From the NCBI RefSeq assembly GCF_021032705.1, contig NZ_JAHVXI010000001.1:558001-622000 (forward strand): a stretch of DNA of 64,000 nucleotides, given 5' to 3'. The translations under genes and the position numbers were made by a program. Position 1 is the stretch's first letter; every line of letters starts with the position of its first letter. Positions 23,244-32,797 of the stretch are shown one piece after another. The notes under the pieces are model-generated. The model was not told the origin of the DNA, did no database searches, and worked only from the letters and a program-made list of their open reading frames with translations. This DNA comes from Psychroserpens luteolus. Its GTDB lineage: Bacteria > Bacteroidota > Bacteroidia > Flavobacteriales > Flavobacteriaceae.

Positions 23244-24038
23244 ATGAGTTTTGCAAAATGGATAGGAGGTGCTTTAGGATGGTCTTTTGGTGGACCTATA
23301 GGTGCTATAATTGGTCTCGCTATTGGAAGTTTAATTGATGGTGCAGCCGAACAAAGTGGCTTTCTATTAAATGAAGGAAATCCTAAGCAACAAAGACGTT
23401 CAAGACAGTCGACATCACGTTCGCGTTCGCGAACACAAACACGTACAAGACCACAAACACAATCTGGGGATTTTGAAGTGAGCCTCTTAATATTAGCATC
23501 TGTTATTATTAAAGCCGATGGTATTCAAGATCAACGTGAATTGGATTATGTACGTCAGCAATTTGTAAGTATGTATGGGAAACAAAGAGCCAACCACGCT
23601 TTTAAATTGTTTAAAAATATTAACAAACAAAATATCCCTACACGTAAAGTGTGCTTACAAATCAAGCAAATGATGGATCACTCTTCACGATTACAACTGC
23701 TTCATTTTCTCTTCGGAATAGCAAAAGCAGATGGTATGGTTACTGATAACGAGGTGTCACAGATCTATATGATTTCGGGTTATTTAGGAATAAGTTCTCG
23801 TGACTATGGAAGCATTAAAGCTATGTTCTACAATAGTAGTGATAATGCTTATAAAATTTTAGAGATTACTAAAGATGCAACAGATGACGAAGTTAAAAGA
23901 GCCTACAGAAAGATGGCGAAAAAGTATCATCCAGATAAAGTCATTCATTTAGGAAAAGAGCATCAAAAAGGCGCAGAAGAAAAATTCAGGCAAGTGCAAT
24001 TAGCTTATGAACAATTACAGAAGGAACGCGGCTTTTAA
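23244..24038 (+). CDS. TerB-like / J-domain protein (DjlA-like)
   Basis: A 264-residue protein with an N-terminal Gly-rich hydrophobic stretch ([21 protein letters not shown]), a Ser/Arg/Thr-rich linker, a TerB-like helical domain (about 75-185, [18 protein letters not shown] and [14 protein letters not shown]) and a C-terminal J domain with HPD ([12 protein letters not shown], near 230). J domains stimulate DnaK-type chaperones. The layout is that of DjlA, a membrane-linked co-chaperone. Confidence 0.9.
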   Translation: MSFAKWIGGALGWSFGGPIGAIIGLAIGSLIDGAAEQSGFLLNEGNPKQQRRSRQSTSRSRSRTQTRTRPQTQSGDFEVSLLILASVIIKADGIQDQRELDYVRQQFVSMYGKQRANHAFKLFKNINKQNIPTRKVCLQIKQMMDHSSRLQLLHFLFGIAKADGMVTDNEVSQIYMISGYLGISSRDYGSIKAMFYNSSDNAYKILEITKDATDDEVKRAYRKMAKKYHPDKVIHLGKEHQKGAEEKFRQVQLAYEQLQKERGF

Positions 24039-24040
24039 TA

Positions 24041-24184
24041 TTATTTGCCCTTATTATTTATACGCTTCTCAACATCTTTATAGTAGCGTTTTTCTTTGTA
24101 TTTCCTGTAGATAAATACGGCAACTACAATTAAGGCAAGAATCATAAATCCGCCTTTACCAGTGATATATTCAATAAGTTTCAT
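24041..24184 (-). CDS. Small single-pass membrane protein, hypothetical
   Basis: A 47-residue protein from ATG at 24184: a hydrophobic helix at about residues 11-26 (GFMILALIVVAVFIYRK) then a strongly basic tail (KYKEKRYYKDVEKR). It is convergent with the J-domain gene, 2 bp from its stop. No function is recognised; the frame is supported by the membrane segment and the clean start and stop. Confidence 0.55.
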   Translation of the reverse strand: MKLIEYITGKGGFMILALIVVAVFIYRKYKEKRYYKDVEKRINNKGK

Positions 24185-24272
24185 AATAGTATATTAGGGT
24201 CTTATAGTCGTTGCTAAATATAGAACTTTCATTTTTATAGCTTATTTTAGAATCATCAAATAATGTATTGCT

Positions 24273-24596
24273 ATGGATAAAGCACAGATAAAACAAACTG
24301 TTTTGGAGGAAATCTCTAAAACTGAAGCATCAATAGAGCATTATAAAGAACTTACCAAACCCATTTCTCCTAATGATGCCATTGGTCGTGTGAGTAGAAT
24401 GGATGCCATAAATAACAAAAGTGTTAATGAAGCCTCATTAAGACAAGCTGAAATCAAACTCAATAATTTAAAACGTGTATGGTCAAAAATTGATGATACC
24501 GACTTTGGTATATGCCTGAAATGTAAGCAACAAATTCCTGTTGGAAGAATCCTAATAAGACCTGAAAGTTTATTGTGTGTTAACTGTGCGAGATAA
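24273..24596 (+). CDS. DksA/TraR-type C4 zinc-finger protein
   Basis: A 107-residue protein with a coiled-coil N-terminus and a C-terminal C4 zinc finger (CLKCKQQIPVGRILIRPE then LCVNCAR). DksA-like proteins enter the RNA polymerase secondary channel and modulate transcription, though short ones may do otherwise. The two acidic coiled-coil tip residues of DksA are not obvious here. It stands alone. Confidence 0.85.
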   Translation: MDKAQIKQTVLEEISKTEASIEHYKELTKPISPNDAIGRVSRMDAINNKSVNEASLRQAEIKLNNLKRVWSKIDDTDFGICLKCKQQIPVGRILIRPESLLCVNCAR

Positions 24597-24689
24597 TAAA
24601 AACTTCTATTTGGTATCATAATTGTGAGAAATAATTAAAAAAATAGGAGACCTTTTCAACTTTTGACCATTAATAAGTAAAAAGCATGT

Positions 24690-25232
24690 ATGAGTGATCA
24701 AGACATTTTAGTACTTTTTAAAAACGGTCAGCGTGATAAGGCGTTTAAAAAACTCTATCGCCTTTATCCAAGAATAGAGAAACTTGTGCTCTCCAAAGGC
24801 GGGAATAAAGCAGATGCCAATGATGTATTTCAAGAAGCATTAATCATTTTAAATCGAAATTTAGAAACCTCAAACTTTAAATTGACCTCATCGTTTTATA
24901 CGTATCTCTATTCGGTATCACGATTTGTATGGTCGGATATTCAAAAAAACCTCTCGAAACAGCAATTACAACAACTCAATGCGCAAGACGTTGAAGTATT
25001 TCAAGCTGTTATAGAAGAAAAAAAGTACCAACTTGCCGAACATGCTTTTCTAGAAATTGGAAAACGATGTCAACAATTGCTACAACTGTTTTACCACAAG
25101 GCCATGTCATTTCATGATATCGCTAATGTGATGCAATTTAAATCTTCAAAAATTGCAAAAAATCAGAAGTACAAATGCTTACAAAAAGCAAAAGACATTT
25201 ATAAAACCAAATTAAAATCGGTTCAATCCTAA
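24690..25232 (+). CDS. RNA polymerase sigma-70 family factor, ECF-like
   Basis: A 180-residue sigma factor. Region 2 reads RLYPRIEKLVLSKGGNKADANDVFQEALIILNRN. Region 4 is a helix-turn-helix (ALEIGKRCQQLLQLFYHKAMSFHDIANVMQFKS pattern, SSKIAKNQKYKCLQKAKD). It directs a regulon in response to an envelope signal. The next gene starts 11 bp later and encodes a membrane protein, which probably controls it like an anti-sigma factor. Confidence 0.85.
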   Translation: MSDQDILVLFKNGQRDKAFKKLYRLYPRIEKLVLSKGGNKADANDVFQEALIILNRNLETSNFKLTSSFYTYLYSVSRFVWSDIQKNLSKQQLQQLNAQDVEVFQAVIEEKKYQLAEHAFLEIGKRCQQLLQLFYHKAMSFHDIANVMQFKSSKIAKNQKYKCLQKAKDIYKTKLKSVQS

Positions 25233-25243
25233 ATCAAAAAAGC

Positions 25244-27385
25244 ATGGAAACCTATAACCAACATATAGAACTCATTCACAGTTACCTCAATAATTTGTTA
25301 AGCAAAGAGGAACAACTAAACTTTGAAACTAAACTCAAGACCAATCTAGAATTTAATAGTCTTTATGAAGAACATATTGTTTTTGTAAATGGATTAGAGC
25401 GTGTTAAAATTAAAGAAGATATCTTTAAAGCACAACGCGCTTACACCACCCAAAAGTGGATAAAAATTTCAGGGATTTCAATCATTGTAATTGGTGCTTT
25501 AGTCATGTTATATACTTTAGTTTTCAATACTTCGGAAATTGAACCAACTTCAAACAATGATAGTTTAAACACCATACTTGTAGATTCTGTAACAACTAAA
25601 AAAACAGAACGTGATACTACAATTGATCATTCTGAAGTAAAAACAGATAGCATAAAAACAGATTCTGAAGTTGAGGTTAGCTATACCACAACTACCGCTA
25701 ACAAAAAGTTTGGAAGTGTCTCTGAAACACAAGTCAATATCCAAAAGAAGCCTCAAAACATTAAAATCGATGTCACTAACGATACGATAATTAAGTGCAA
25801 AGAAGGCACTATTCTAAAGATCAAAAAAGGAGCTTTCATTAATCCAAACACACAGCAAATTGTTACTGGTAAAATCAACCTAAACGTAACAGAATATTAC
25901 AAATTATCAGATATACTTCTAGCAAATCTTTCAACAGTATCTCATGGAAAACAATTAGAAACTGGTGGTATGCTCTATATAGAGGCTAAACAAAATGGCA
26001 CTGCATTAGAATTAAAGGATGGTACACCAATTGAGATTCAATTTCCGACGACAAACAAAAAACCAGAAATGCAATTATTTTCTGGGCAATGGTCAAATGA
26101 TAATATCAATTGGACGCTTCAGGAGGATGTTATAGACGATTTAGAAATCCTAGAAGACATTGTAGAAGTCCCATTTGGCATTGTAGAGCAAGTTCCAACA
26201 TTTCCAGGTTGCGAAGCTGAAGACAATGAGACTAGAAAAAAATGTACCAAAAATGCTATCTCAAAATTTATGAGTCGGAATTTTAATACTGATATAGGTA
26301 TTGGTTTAGGGTTATCTGGCAAACAACGTATCAACTGTATTTTTAAAATTGATCAAGATGGGAATGTGGTCTTTATTCAAACGCGCGCGGCACATCCTAG
26401 ATTAAGCGAAGAAGCAGATCGCGTACTTAATCTTTTACCACAATTTAATCCAGGAGTACAACGTGGCAAAACAGTAATTGTGCCTTACGCCTTACCTATT
26501 TTATTTGAAATTGAAGGTGAACAAAATAATGTAAGACAGTTTCAGACTGACCTTGTTGCTGAACCTTTAGACGTTATACAACCATCCGATTCAATTGCTG
26601 TTGAAATGGACAGCATATATACCGAACGTCGCGGAATGGTAGAGCTCATTAGAGAAGTGATGCACGACAAGGATTTCCCAGTAGACTCGCTGTTTATTCA
26701 AGAATGGGAAAACTACAAGAAGCAAAGACTTATAAGGCAAATCACATTAGAAGCAAAACCCAATGTCATGGAATGGGCTTATGTACTAAGAAAACCGTTA
26801 TTTGAAATGCAAGGCACTAAATTTAAAATTCTAGAAGATGACTCAATAACACGAGGTGGTCATATTGTGAGAGTTCCTTGGGATGCAACTAAGGTACCTA
26901 CAACAACGAGACTATTACGTTTAGTGCCTAAACAAAAGTTTTCGGCAGGAAGAGTAGCTGTTACCGCTGATAAATTCGATAAACTATTAGAAGAACCTAA
27001 TTCGGATATATCATCAAGAGATGTGAGTTATTATGTTTTGAAAACGTCAAATTTAGGATGGATTAACTGCGATCGTTTTATTAATGGACAAACCAAACGT
27101 ATCAAATACAAACTGAAAATCAAAAATGCAGATGGTGCCAGTATAAGTATGGTATTTAAATCTATGAATTCGGTTTTACCAAGTTGGTACACCAATGGTG
27201 TTTATGATTTTCAAACGATTAGTGCTGGCGAGGACGTAGTTCTTGTAGCTATTAAACGTAAAGATGATAAACTCTATTACGATACCGTAGACACAACGAC
27301 AAAGGCAAATCCGCAACTTGATTTTGATTTTAAGGAAATTAGTATTGGAGACTTAAAACAAGTGTTGGAGACATTAAATCGATAG
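25244..27385 (+). CDS. Membrane protein with TonB-type C-terminal domain (anti-sigma-like)
   Basis: A 713-residue protein. A helical cytoplasmic part (1-70) is followed by one membrane helix (73-95, ISGISIIVIGALVMLYTLVF), a Ser/Thr/Asp-rich linker and a beta-rich domain (about 180-290). A TonB C-terminal-type domain follows at about 305-425 (VPTFPGCE, INCIFKIDQDGNVVF, LPQFNPGVQRGKTVIVPY), and the protein continues to residue 713 with further beta-rich sequence. The layout suggests an anti-sigma factor with a large periplasmic signalling region. It follows the sigma gene in an operon. The TonB domain is usually terminal, so its position here is odd. The stop overlaps the convergent TolC gene by 12 bp. 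Confidence 0.7.
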   Translation: METYNQHIELIHSYLNNLLSKEEQLNFETKLKTNLEFNSLYEEHIVFVNGLERVKIKEDIFKAQRAYTTQKWIKISGISIIVIGALVMLYTLVFNTSEIEPTSNNDSLNTILVDSVTTKKTERDTTIDHSEVKTDSIKTDSEVEVSYTTTTANKKFGSVSETQVNIQKKPQNIKIDVTNDTIIKCKEGTILKIKKGAFINPNTQQIVTGKINLNVTEYYKLSDILLANLSTVSHGKQLETGGMLYIEAKQNGTALELKDGTPIEIQFPTTNKKPEMQLFSGQWSNDNINWTLQEDVIDDLEILEDIVEVPFGIVEQVPTFPGCEAEDNETRKKCTKNAISKFMSRNFNTDIGIGLGLSGKQRINCIFKIDQDGNVVFIQTRAAHPRLSEEADRVLNLLPQFNPGVQRGKTVIVPYALPILFEIEGEQNNVRQFQTDLVAEPLDVIQPSDSIAVEMDSIYTERRGMVELIREVMHDKDFPVDSLFIQEWENYKKQRLIRQITLEAKPNVMEWAYVLRKPLFEMQGTKFKILEDDSITRGGHIVRVPWDATKVPTTTRLLRLVPKQKFSAGRVAVTADKFDKLLEEPNSDISSRDVSYYVLKTSNLGWINCDRFINGQTKRIKYKLKIKNADGASISMVFKSMNSVLPSWYTNGVYDFQTISAGEDVVLVAIKRKDDKLYYDTVDTTTKANPQLDFDFKEISIGDLKQVLETLNR

Positions 27386-28798
27386 ATTTCCTCTATAAAA
27401 ATCTAACACTTTAACACGCAATAAATAGTCGTATTTAGCATTGGTCAAGTTTACTTTAGCATTATCTAGATTGTTCTTACTGGTGATATAGTTTAAGAAA
27501 TTAGAAATTCCATTATTGAATCGAATTTCATTAATACGATACGATTCTTCATAAGCATCAACTTGCTTTAATAAACTTTGATAACGATTGTAAACTGTTT
27601 CCATCTCAAAATGAATTTGAGCTATTGTATTTTTAATATCCAAATGTGTTCGTTCTAATTCTAAAACCGATTCCTCCACTCTAATTTTTTCTAAAGCCAC
27701 ATTATTTTTTGCTCTAAAACCATTAAAAAGAGGCACACTCACTGAAATACCAACGACTGTACTTAAGTTATTATCTAATTGATCTTTAAAATTGATGTTT
27801 TGTGGCGAGAAGGATGTTTGTTCGGTCATCACAGGCAGGTCTTGACCATTAAAAGTCACAAAATCTCCTGTATCTACAATACTTGTCCCTGTTTCAGAAA
27901 ACGTTTCAGCTGCACTTGAGTAATTTGTATTAACACCAGCAAAAATAGATACTTCAGGTGTGAATTGAGATTTAGCAACACTAATTCCTTTTTTTGATGC
28001 TTCAATACGCAATTCTCTTGCTTTAAAAGTTGCTAAATTCTGTAGAGCTTCTGTATAGACCTCATCGGCAGAACGATTGTATTTCTCGAAGTCTAATAGC
28101 ATCAACTCTGTATTTATTTGGATATTTTCTGGTAAATTCAATAATCTTACAAGGCGTAATTTGGCACTATTCAGGTTTGATTCTGAAACCAAAATACTAG
28201 TCTCGTCATTGGCAACTTGTCCTAAAATATCGGCATAGTCGGCTGGGTTTCCAGATTCATTTTTATAAAAATCTTCTTGAATCTTCAGTTGTTTCTTTGT
28301 CGTTTCATAACGTTGTTTCGCTAAATCTAAAACTGCTTTACTATTTAAAACCTGTAAATATGTTAAAGTCACATTCAACACCAGATCTTGCTTAGCAGCT
28401 TCTGTTTCAAGCTCCGATGCTTTTCTATTTAAGTAATTTTGCTTTGCTGCATTCAATAACCTGAATCCATTAAAAATAGTAGCATCCAAGCTTAAACCCA
28501 TATTAGAAAATGTCAATTCTTGATTTATAAAATCATTGGTAAATGGATCTATACTTCTACCATTATTAACCCCTAAATTAAAGTTTCCATTTATGCTTGG
28601 TAACATATTGGCTTTTGATTGTTGATGATTTACTTTAGCTGAATTGGCTCTTAAATTAGCCGATTTTAAATCGAGATTATTCTCTAATGCAATAGATATA
28701 CAGTCGTCTAATGAATAAGGTTTCTGATTCAAATTTTGAGTATATCCTGCCCAACTCATTAAAATTATGAGAGTAATTACTATTCTTTTATGTGTCAT
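27374..28798 (-). CDS. TolC-family outer membrane efflux protein
   Basis: A 474-residue protein with a signal peptide (residues 1-22) and two outer membrane efflux protein repeats rich in long helices (LDDCISIALENNLDLKSANLRANSAKVNHQQSKANML; EKIRVEESVLELERTHLDIKNTIAQIHFEMETVYNRYQSL). It forms the outer membrane channel of a tripartite pump. It is the last gene of a unit with the DUF2807 protein and an ATPase, which share regulation with the adaptor/permease unit. Confidence 0.93.
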   Translation of the reverse strand: MTHKRIVITLIILMSWAGYTQNLNQKPYSLDDCISIALENNLDLKSANLRANSAKVNHQQSKANMLPSINGNFNLGVNNGRSIDPFTNDFINQELTFSNMGLSLDATIFNGFRLLNAAKQNYLNRKASELETEAAKQDLVLNVTLTYLQVLNSKAVLDLAKQRYETTKKQLKIQEDFYKNESGNPADYADILGQVANDETSILVSESNLNSAKLRLVRLLNLPENIQINTELMLLDFEKYNRSADEVYTEALQNLATFKARELRIEASKKGISVAKSQFTPEVSIFAGVNTNYSSAAETFSETGTSIVDTGDFVTFNGQDLPVMTEQTSFSPQNINFKDQLDNNLSTVVGISVSVPLFNGFRAKNNVALEKIRVEESVLELERTHLDIKNTIAQIHFEMETVYNRYQSLLKQVDAYEESYRINEIRFNNGISNFLNYITSKNNLDNAKVNLTNAKYDYLLRVKVLDFYRGNLSI

Positions 28799-28808
28799 GA
28801 TGTTCTTC

Positions 28809-29486
28809 TTATTCTGAGACTATTCGTCCATCTAATAGATTTATAATTCTTGAGCCATAGGATGCATTGTGCTCTGAGTGTGTGGCTTGAATAATTGTAA
28901 CACCCTCTTTGTTTAATTGTGAAAATAATTCCATGATCTCTGTACTCTGTTTAGAATTTAGATTCCCTGTTGGCTCATCTGCCAAAATTAATTTGGGTTT
29001 TCCAATAAGTGCTCTGGCAATTCCTACTAGTTGCTGTTGACCACCACTTAACTGTATTGGGAACAAGTTCTTTTTACCAACAATATTAAAACGGTCTAAC
29101 ATATCTGCTACTAAAGCTTTGCGTTCAGACGATTTTACATTTTTATATAATAATGGCGTTTCGATATTTTCCCAAACCGTTAACTCATCGATGAGATGAT
29201 AGGCTTGAAATACAAATCCGATATATTCTTTATACAGTTTAGACCTGTTCTTTTCTTTCATACTATGAACCGGCTCACCTAGAAACGTATAACCGCCTCC
29301 TGTAAAACTATCTAACATGCCAATACAGTTTAGTAAAGTTGATTTACCAGAACCTGAAGGACCCATTAGAGAAATGAATTCACCTTCTTTTACTTGAAGA
29401 TTAATCTTATCTAATAAGGTTACTGCATTGCTTCCCGAATTAACAGTTCTTGTCGCTACGTTTAAACTTAATAATGCATTTGCCAT
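28809..29486 (-). CDS. ABC transporter ATP-binding protein (MacB/LolD type)
   Basis: A 225-residue ATPase with Walker A GPSGSGKST (near 40), the Q-loop FVFQAY, the signature LSGGQQQLVGIARAL (near 145) and Walker B LILADEPTGNLNS. This subfamily drives FtsX-type permeases. It is distinct from the second ATPase at 40286-40972 and has no permease in its own unit, so it probably serves one or more of the four permeases to the right. It lies 10 bp upstream of the TolC gene. Confidence 0.93.
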   Translation of the reverse strand: MANALLSLNVATRTVNSGSNAVTLLDKINLQVKEGEFISLMGPSGSGKSTLLNCIGMLDSFTGGGYTFLGEPVHSMKEKNRSKLYKEYIGFVFQAYHLIDELTVWENIETPLLYKNVKSSERKALVADMLDRFNIVGKKNLFPIQLSGGQQQLVGIARALIGKPKLILADEPTGNLNSKQSTEIMELFSQLNKEGVTIIQATHSEHNASYGSRIINLLDGRIVSE

Positions 29487-29499
29487 TTTAATTGATGTT

Positions 29500-30246
29500 T
29501 TATAAATCTATACGATTGATTTTTGAATCTCCAAAACTTATTCCTTTGCTCACTTCGGCTGTACCTTTATAATACAACTCAGCCTCGCCATAAGCTGTAA
29601 ATTTGATATGATTTGAAGTTTGTACTTTAAACTCTGCTTCACCATAAGCTTTAAGCTTAGATCTTTTATTATCAACTCCAATAAGGTCAATTTCACTTTC
29701 TCCGTAAGCCGTTATATATTGATTTTCGGTAGTGCCATCTTCAATAGCTAATTGACTCTCACCATAAATATCAGCATCAAATGTTTTGAAGTTTACCTCT
29801 TTAAATGTGACCTCAGATTCGCCATAAATTTTGAGTTTAAAGTGCTCAACAGCTATTAAACTTTCACAAACTGTTTTTTGCTCACCTCTTAAAGACAAAT
29901 TATCAATGACTTTATAAGTCACTTTTACGGTTAGTACTTTTCCTTTATAGATAGGCACATTCATTTTTACTCCATGACGTACTACTTTTTCATGTTTCGT
30001 TGTCACTTTTGCATCATCTAAATATACTCTAAGTGTTCCTCCCTTAACTTCTATATTCACTTTATCGTCTGATACGGCATTTTCTAGTATGGTCACAGAT
30101 TCTTCGTCACCTTGAACAAAAGTGGTTTCTATGTGCGGACTTATAATGACCTTATTAAAAGATGATACAGTCTTCTTTGTTTGTGCTAGCATTGCTTGAC
30201 TAGTTATAATCAAACTCGCTACTAAAATGTGTTTTAAATTTTTCAT
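29500..30246 (-). CDS. DUF2807-type (GIN domain) secreted protein with YGE repeats
   Basis: A 248-residue protein with a signal peptide (MKNLKHILVASLIITSQAMLAQ) and a right-handed beta-helix-like DUF2807 region. The motif Y-G-E-[SA]-[EQ] recurs five times at 18-25-residue steps (IYGESEV, IYGESQL, AYGESEI, AYGEAEF, AYGEAEL), probably one rung each. It is probably periplasmic or surface located. It is the first gene of the unit with an ATPase and TolC, under the copy of the conserved promoter at 30290-30405. Confidence 0.85.
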   Translation of the reverse strand: MKNLKHILVASLIITSQAMLAQTKKTVSSFNKVIISPHIETTFVQGDEESVTILENAVSDDKVNIEVKGGTLRVYLDDAKVTTKHEKVVRHGVKMNVPIYKGKVLTVKVTYKVIDNLSLRGEQKTVCESLIAVEHFKLKIYGESEVTFKEVNFKTFDADIYGESQLAIEDGTTENQYITAYGESEIDLIGVDNKRSKLKAYGEAEFKVQTSNHIKFTAYGEAELYYKGTAEVSKGISFGDSKINRIDL

Positions 30247-30289
30247 GATTATTTGTTTTTTGATGACTCATTGAATAGTTTTACACATA

Positions 30290-30405
30290 ATATATAGTGA
30301 AGATGGTGCCAAACACCTAACTAATTGATAGTCAGATTTTTATTTTTATTAAAAGACTATAAAGTGTTCGATTTTGATACACTTCTTGTTCAGAATCGAA
30401 CACTT
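30290..30405 (-). promoter_or_regulatory. Promoter and paired upstream sites, copy A (before DUF2807 gene)
   Basis: On the (-) strand the core 30290-30313 contains TTTGGCACCATCTTCACTAT, resembling a sigma-54 -24 box (TTGGCAC) but with a poor -12 box. Upstream, at 30361-30384 and 30388-30405, lie two dyad-like sites with GTGT/CACT ends. The same core (22 of 24 bases) and the same sites occur at 42270-42385 with identical spacing (48 bases from core to first site). The sites fit activator binding by the NtrC-type protein at 42454-43806. Confidence 0.7.
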
Positions 30406-30411
30406 ATTGAT

Positions 30412-32766
30412 TTATTCCGTTTTTAAACTATCTACTGGATTTGCAATCGCTGCTTTAACCGCTTGAAAACTCACTGTAGCTAAAGCGATTACTATGGCAA
30501 GCACACCTGCTACGACAAAAATCCACCAGTTTATCTCTATTCTGTAAGCGTAATCTTGAAGCCAATTATATGCTGCATACCATGCAATAGGAATAGAAAT
30601 TAAAATAGAAATACCTACGAGCTTTAAAAAGTCTTTTGATAATAACTTTACAATACCTGAGACACTAGCACCTAAAACTTTACGCACACCAATTTCTTTA
30701 CTGCGTTGCTCAGCTGTATATGCTGCTAGACCAAAAAGTCCTAAACAAGATATAAGTATGGCGAGCATAGCAAATATCTGAGATAATTCGCCAACCAATT
30801 GCTCATTTTTAAACTTGGCATTAAAAGCTTCATCTACAAAAGTATATTCGAAAGGATAAGCTGGATTGTGTTTTTTTAAAACAGCTTCAATATCTGATAG
30901 AGCTTGATCAACAGGAACGCCATCCTTAGTTTTTATAAACATGAATCTTGCATAATTCGGGTAGTGTAAGAATAATACTGGGTCACTAGAGTCAAACATA
31001 TCTCCGTAAACATAGTCTTTTACAACGCCTATAATCTCCATATTGTCTTCACCACGACTAATAATATTTCCTATCGGATTTTCATCACCCATCATTTTAG
31101 CCAATGACTCCGAAACTAATACATAAGCGCTATCTGCTTCTACATTATTACTAAAACCTCTGCCTTCTATAATCTCCATTCCTGTAGTTTCAAAAAAGCT
31201 TTGTGTTACATTTCTAAAAGAGAGTAAAACATCTTCAGTATCGGTTCCACCTTTCCAACGAAAACCTGAACCGTTATTACCACTCGACAATATTTTGGAA
31301 TTACATAAGGTTGCGTTGTGCACAGAACCCGTTCTTATTAATTCTTGTTGAATTAAATCAAATTTTGGTATAAAATCACGGTCAATTCGCATCGACAATA
31401 ATTGGTCTTTATCATAACCCAATTCTCTGTTTTTTGCAAATTGAATTTGCTGATATACCAATATGGTAAAAATGATAAATACGATAGAAATGGTAAACTG
31501 GCCGACCACTAATCCTTTTCGGATAAATGAGGCCGAACCATGTGTAACTTTAAGGCCTTTTAAGACTTCAACAGGTTTAAAAGACGATAAATAAAATGCT
31601 GGATACAAACCTGCAAAAACACCACAAATAATGGCAATACCTAACAGTACAACAATGTGAATTGGATTCGTTAATCCTAAAGACAAATCTTTTTCAATAA
31701 TAAGATTAAACTGCGGTAATAAAAGAGCAAGTAACAAAACGCTAAATACGGCTGCTATAAAGGCTAGAATTAAAGCTTCAGAAATGAACTGAGTGATTAA
31801 TCTTGAACGACTAGAACCCATAGCTTTACGCACACCAACTTCATTAGCTCGTTTTTCACTTCGCGCTGTAGATAAGTTCATAAAATTGATGCATGCTATA
31901 AGTAAAATTATAAATGCGATAATCATAAATAAACGTACATAGGAAATACGACCACCAACAATTTCGCCACCTTCAAATTTGGAACGTAAATGCCAATCTT
32001 TGATAGAATGTAAAAAAGCATAATCATCTGTGAAATCGGCTTTTTTACCAATTAATGCTCTTACTTGAGCATCGACAGTTTCAAAGTTTGCTTCTGGAGA
32101 TAGTTCTACAAATGTATCTGAGAAATTACTACCATATTCTGTCATCCATTGTGCGCCTTCGCTATAACGTTCAAAAGGTGCAACCCAACTAAAAGGGAAT
32201 GAGACATTTTTCGGAAGGTTTTCAATAACACCAGTAACTAGATAATTATCTTTGTTGCTTACTCTAACCACTTTTCCAAGCGCCTTTTCATCTTTACCAA
32301 AAAGTTGTTCGGCTATTTCTTGAGTTAATACAATAGCTTCAGGATTTACAAAAGCGTCTTCACGATTACCTTCAATAAATTTGAGACTGAAAATGTCTAA
32401 GAAATCAGCATCAGCATAGCGTCCTCTCCTAGTAATCGAATTATCTCCAACGGCAAATAAACGCTCTTCGCTGCTAGACCTAGTCGCTTTTACAATACCA
32501 GGGATTTCATCTAACATGTCTTGGGCTAATGGACCAGGAGTAGAGTAAAAAGTTCGCCATTCGCCTTCATAATTTTGATTGGTTGGCACATAATAGACCT
32601 CATCTTGTTTAGCAAAAGATTCATTAAAACTCAGTTCGTCTTCTACCCAAAGAAAAATCAAACTTGCACAGGTAATGCCTATGGCTAGTCCGAAAATATT
32701 AAGAAAGCTATACCCTTTATTTTTGAGTAAACTTCTGAATGCTATTTTTATATAATTAAAAATCAT
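30412..32766 (-). CDS. MacB/FtsX-type ABC permease (paralogue 1)
   Basis: A 784-residue permease of double length: two copies of an N-terminal membrane helix, periplasmic MacB-like domain and FtsX membrane region. It starts IFNYIKIAFRSLLKNKGYSFLN and ends NPVDSLKTE. Conserved FtsX segments are EKRANEVGVRKAMGSSRSRLI and AEQRSKEIGVRKVLGASV. It couples to an ATPase to power export or mechanical transmission across the envelope. It is the last of four tandem paralogues. Confidence 0.92.
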   Translation of the reverse strand: MIFNYIKIAFRSLLKNKGYSFLNIFGLAIGITCASLIFLWVEDELSFNESFAKQDEVYYVPTNQNYEGEWRTFYSTPGPLAQDMLDEIPGIVKATRSSSEERLFAVGDNSITRRGRYADADFLDIFSLKFIEGNREDAFVNPEAIVLTQEIAEQLFGKDEKALGKVVRVSNKDNYLVTGVIENLPKNVSFPFSWVAPFERYSEGAQWMTEYGSNFSDTFVELSPEANFETVDAQVRALIGKKADFTDDYAFLHSIKDWHLRSKFEGGEIVGGRISYVRLFMIIAFIILLIACINFMNLSTARSEKRANEVGVRKAMGSSRSRLITQFISEALILAFIAAVFSVLLLALLLPQFNLIIEKDLSLGLTNPIHIVVLLGIAIICGVFAGLYPAFYLSSFKPVEVLKGLKVTHGSASFIRKGLVVGQFTISIVFIIFTILVYQQIQFAKNRELGYDKDQLLSMRIDRDFIPKFDLIQQELIRTGSVHNATLCNSKILSSGNNGSGFRWKGGTDTEDVLLSFRNVTQSFFETTGMEIIEGRGFSNNVEADSAYVLVSESLAKMMGDENPIGNIISRGEDNMEIIGVVKDYVYGDMFDSSDPVLFLHYPNYARFMFIKTKDGVPVDQALSDIEAVLKKHNPAYPFEYTFVDEAFNAKFKNEQLVGELSQIFAMLAILISCLGLFGLAAYTAEQRSKEIGVRKVLGASVSGIVKLLSKDFLKLVGISILISIPIAWYAAYNWLQDYAYRIEINWWIFVVAGVLAIVIALATVSFQAVKAAIANPVDSLKTE

Positions 32767-32797
32767 AATTTCTGTTTTTTGATGATGATTGATTAAG

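Noticed and set aside
30290-30313. A canonical sigma-54 promoter
   Set aside because: The -24 box fits, but the -12 GC is missing and the spacing is one base short, so I call it only sigma-54-like.
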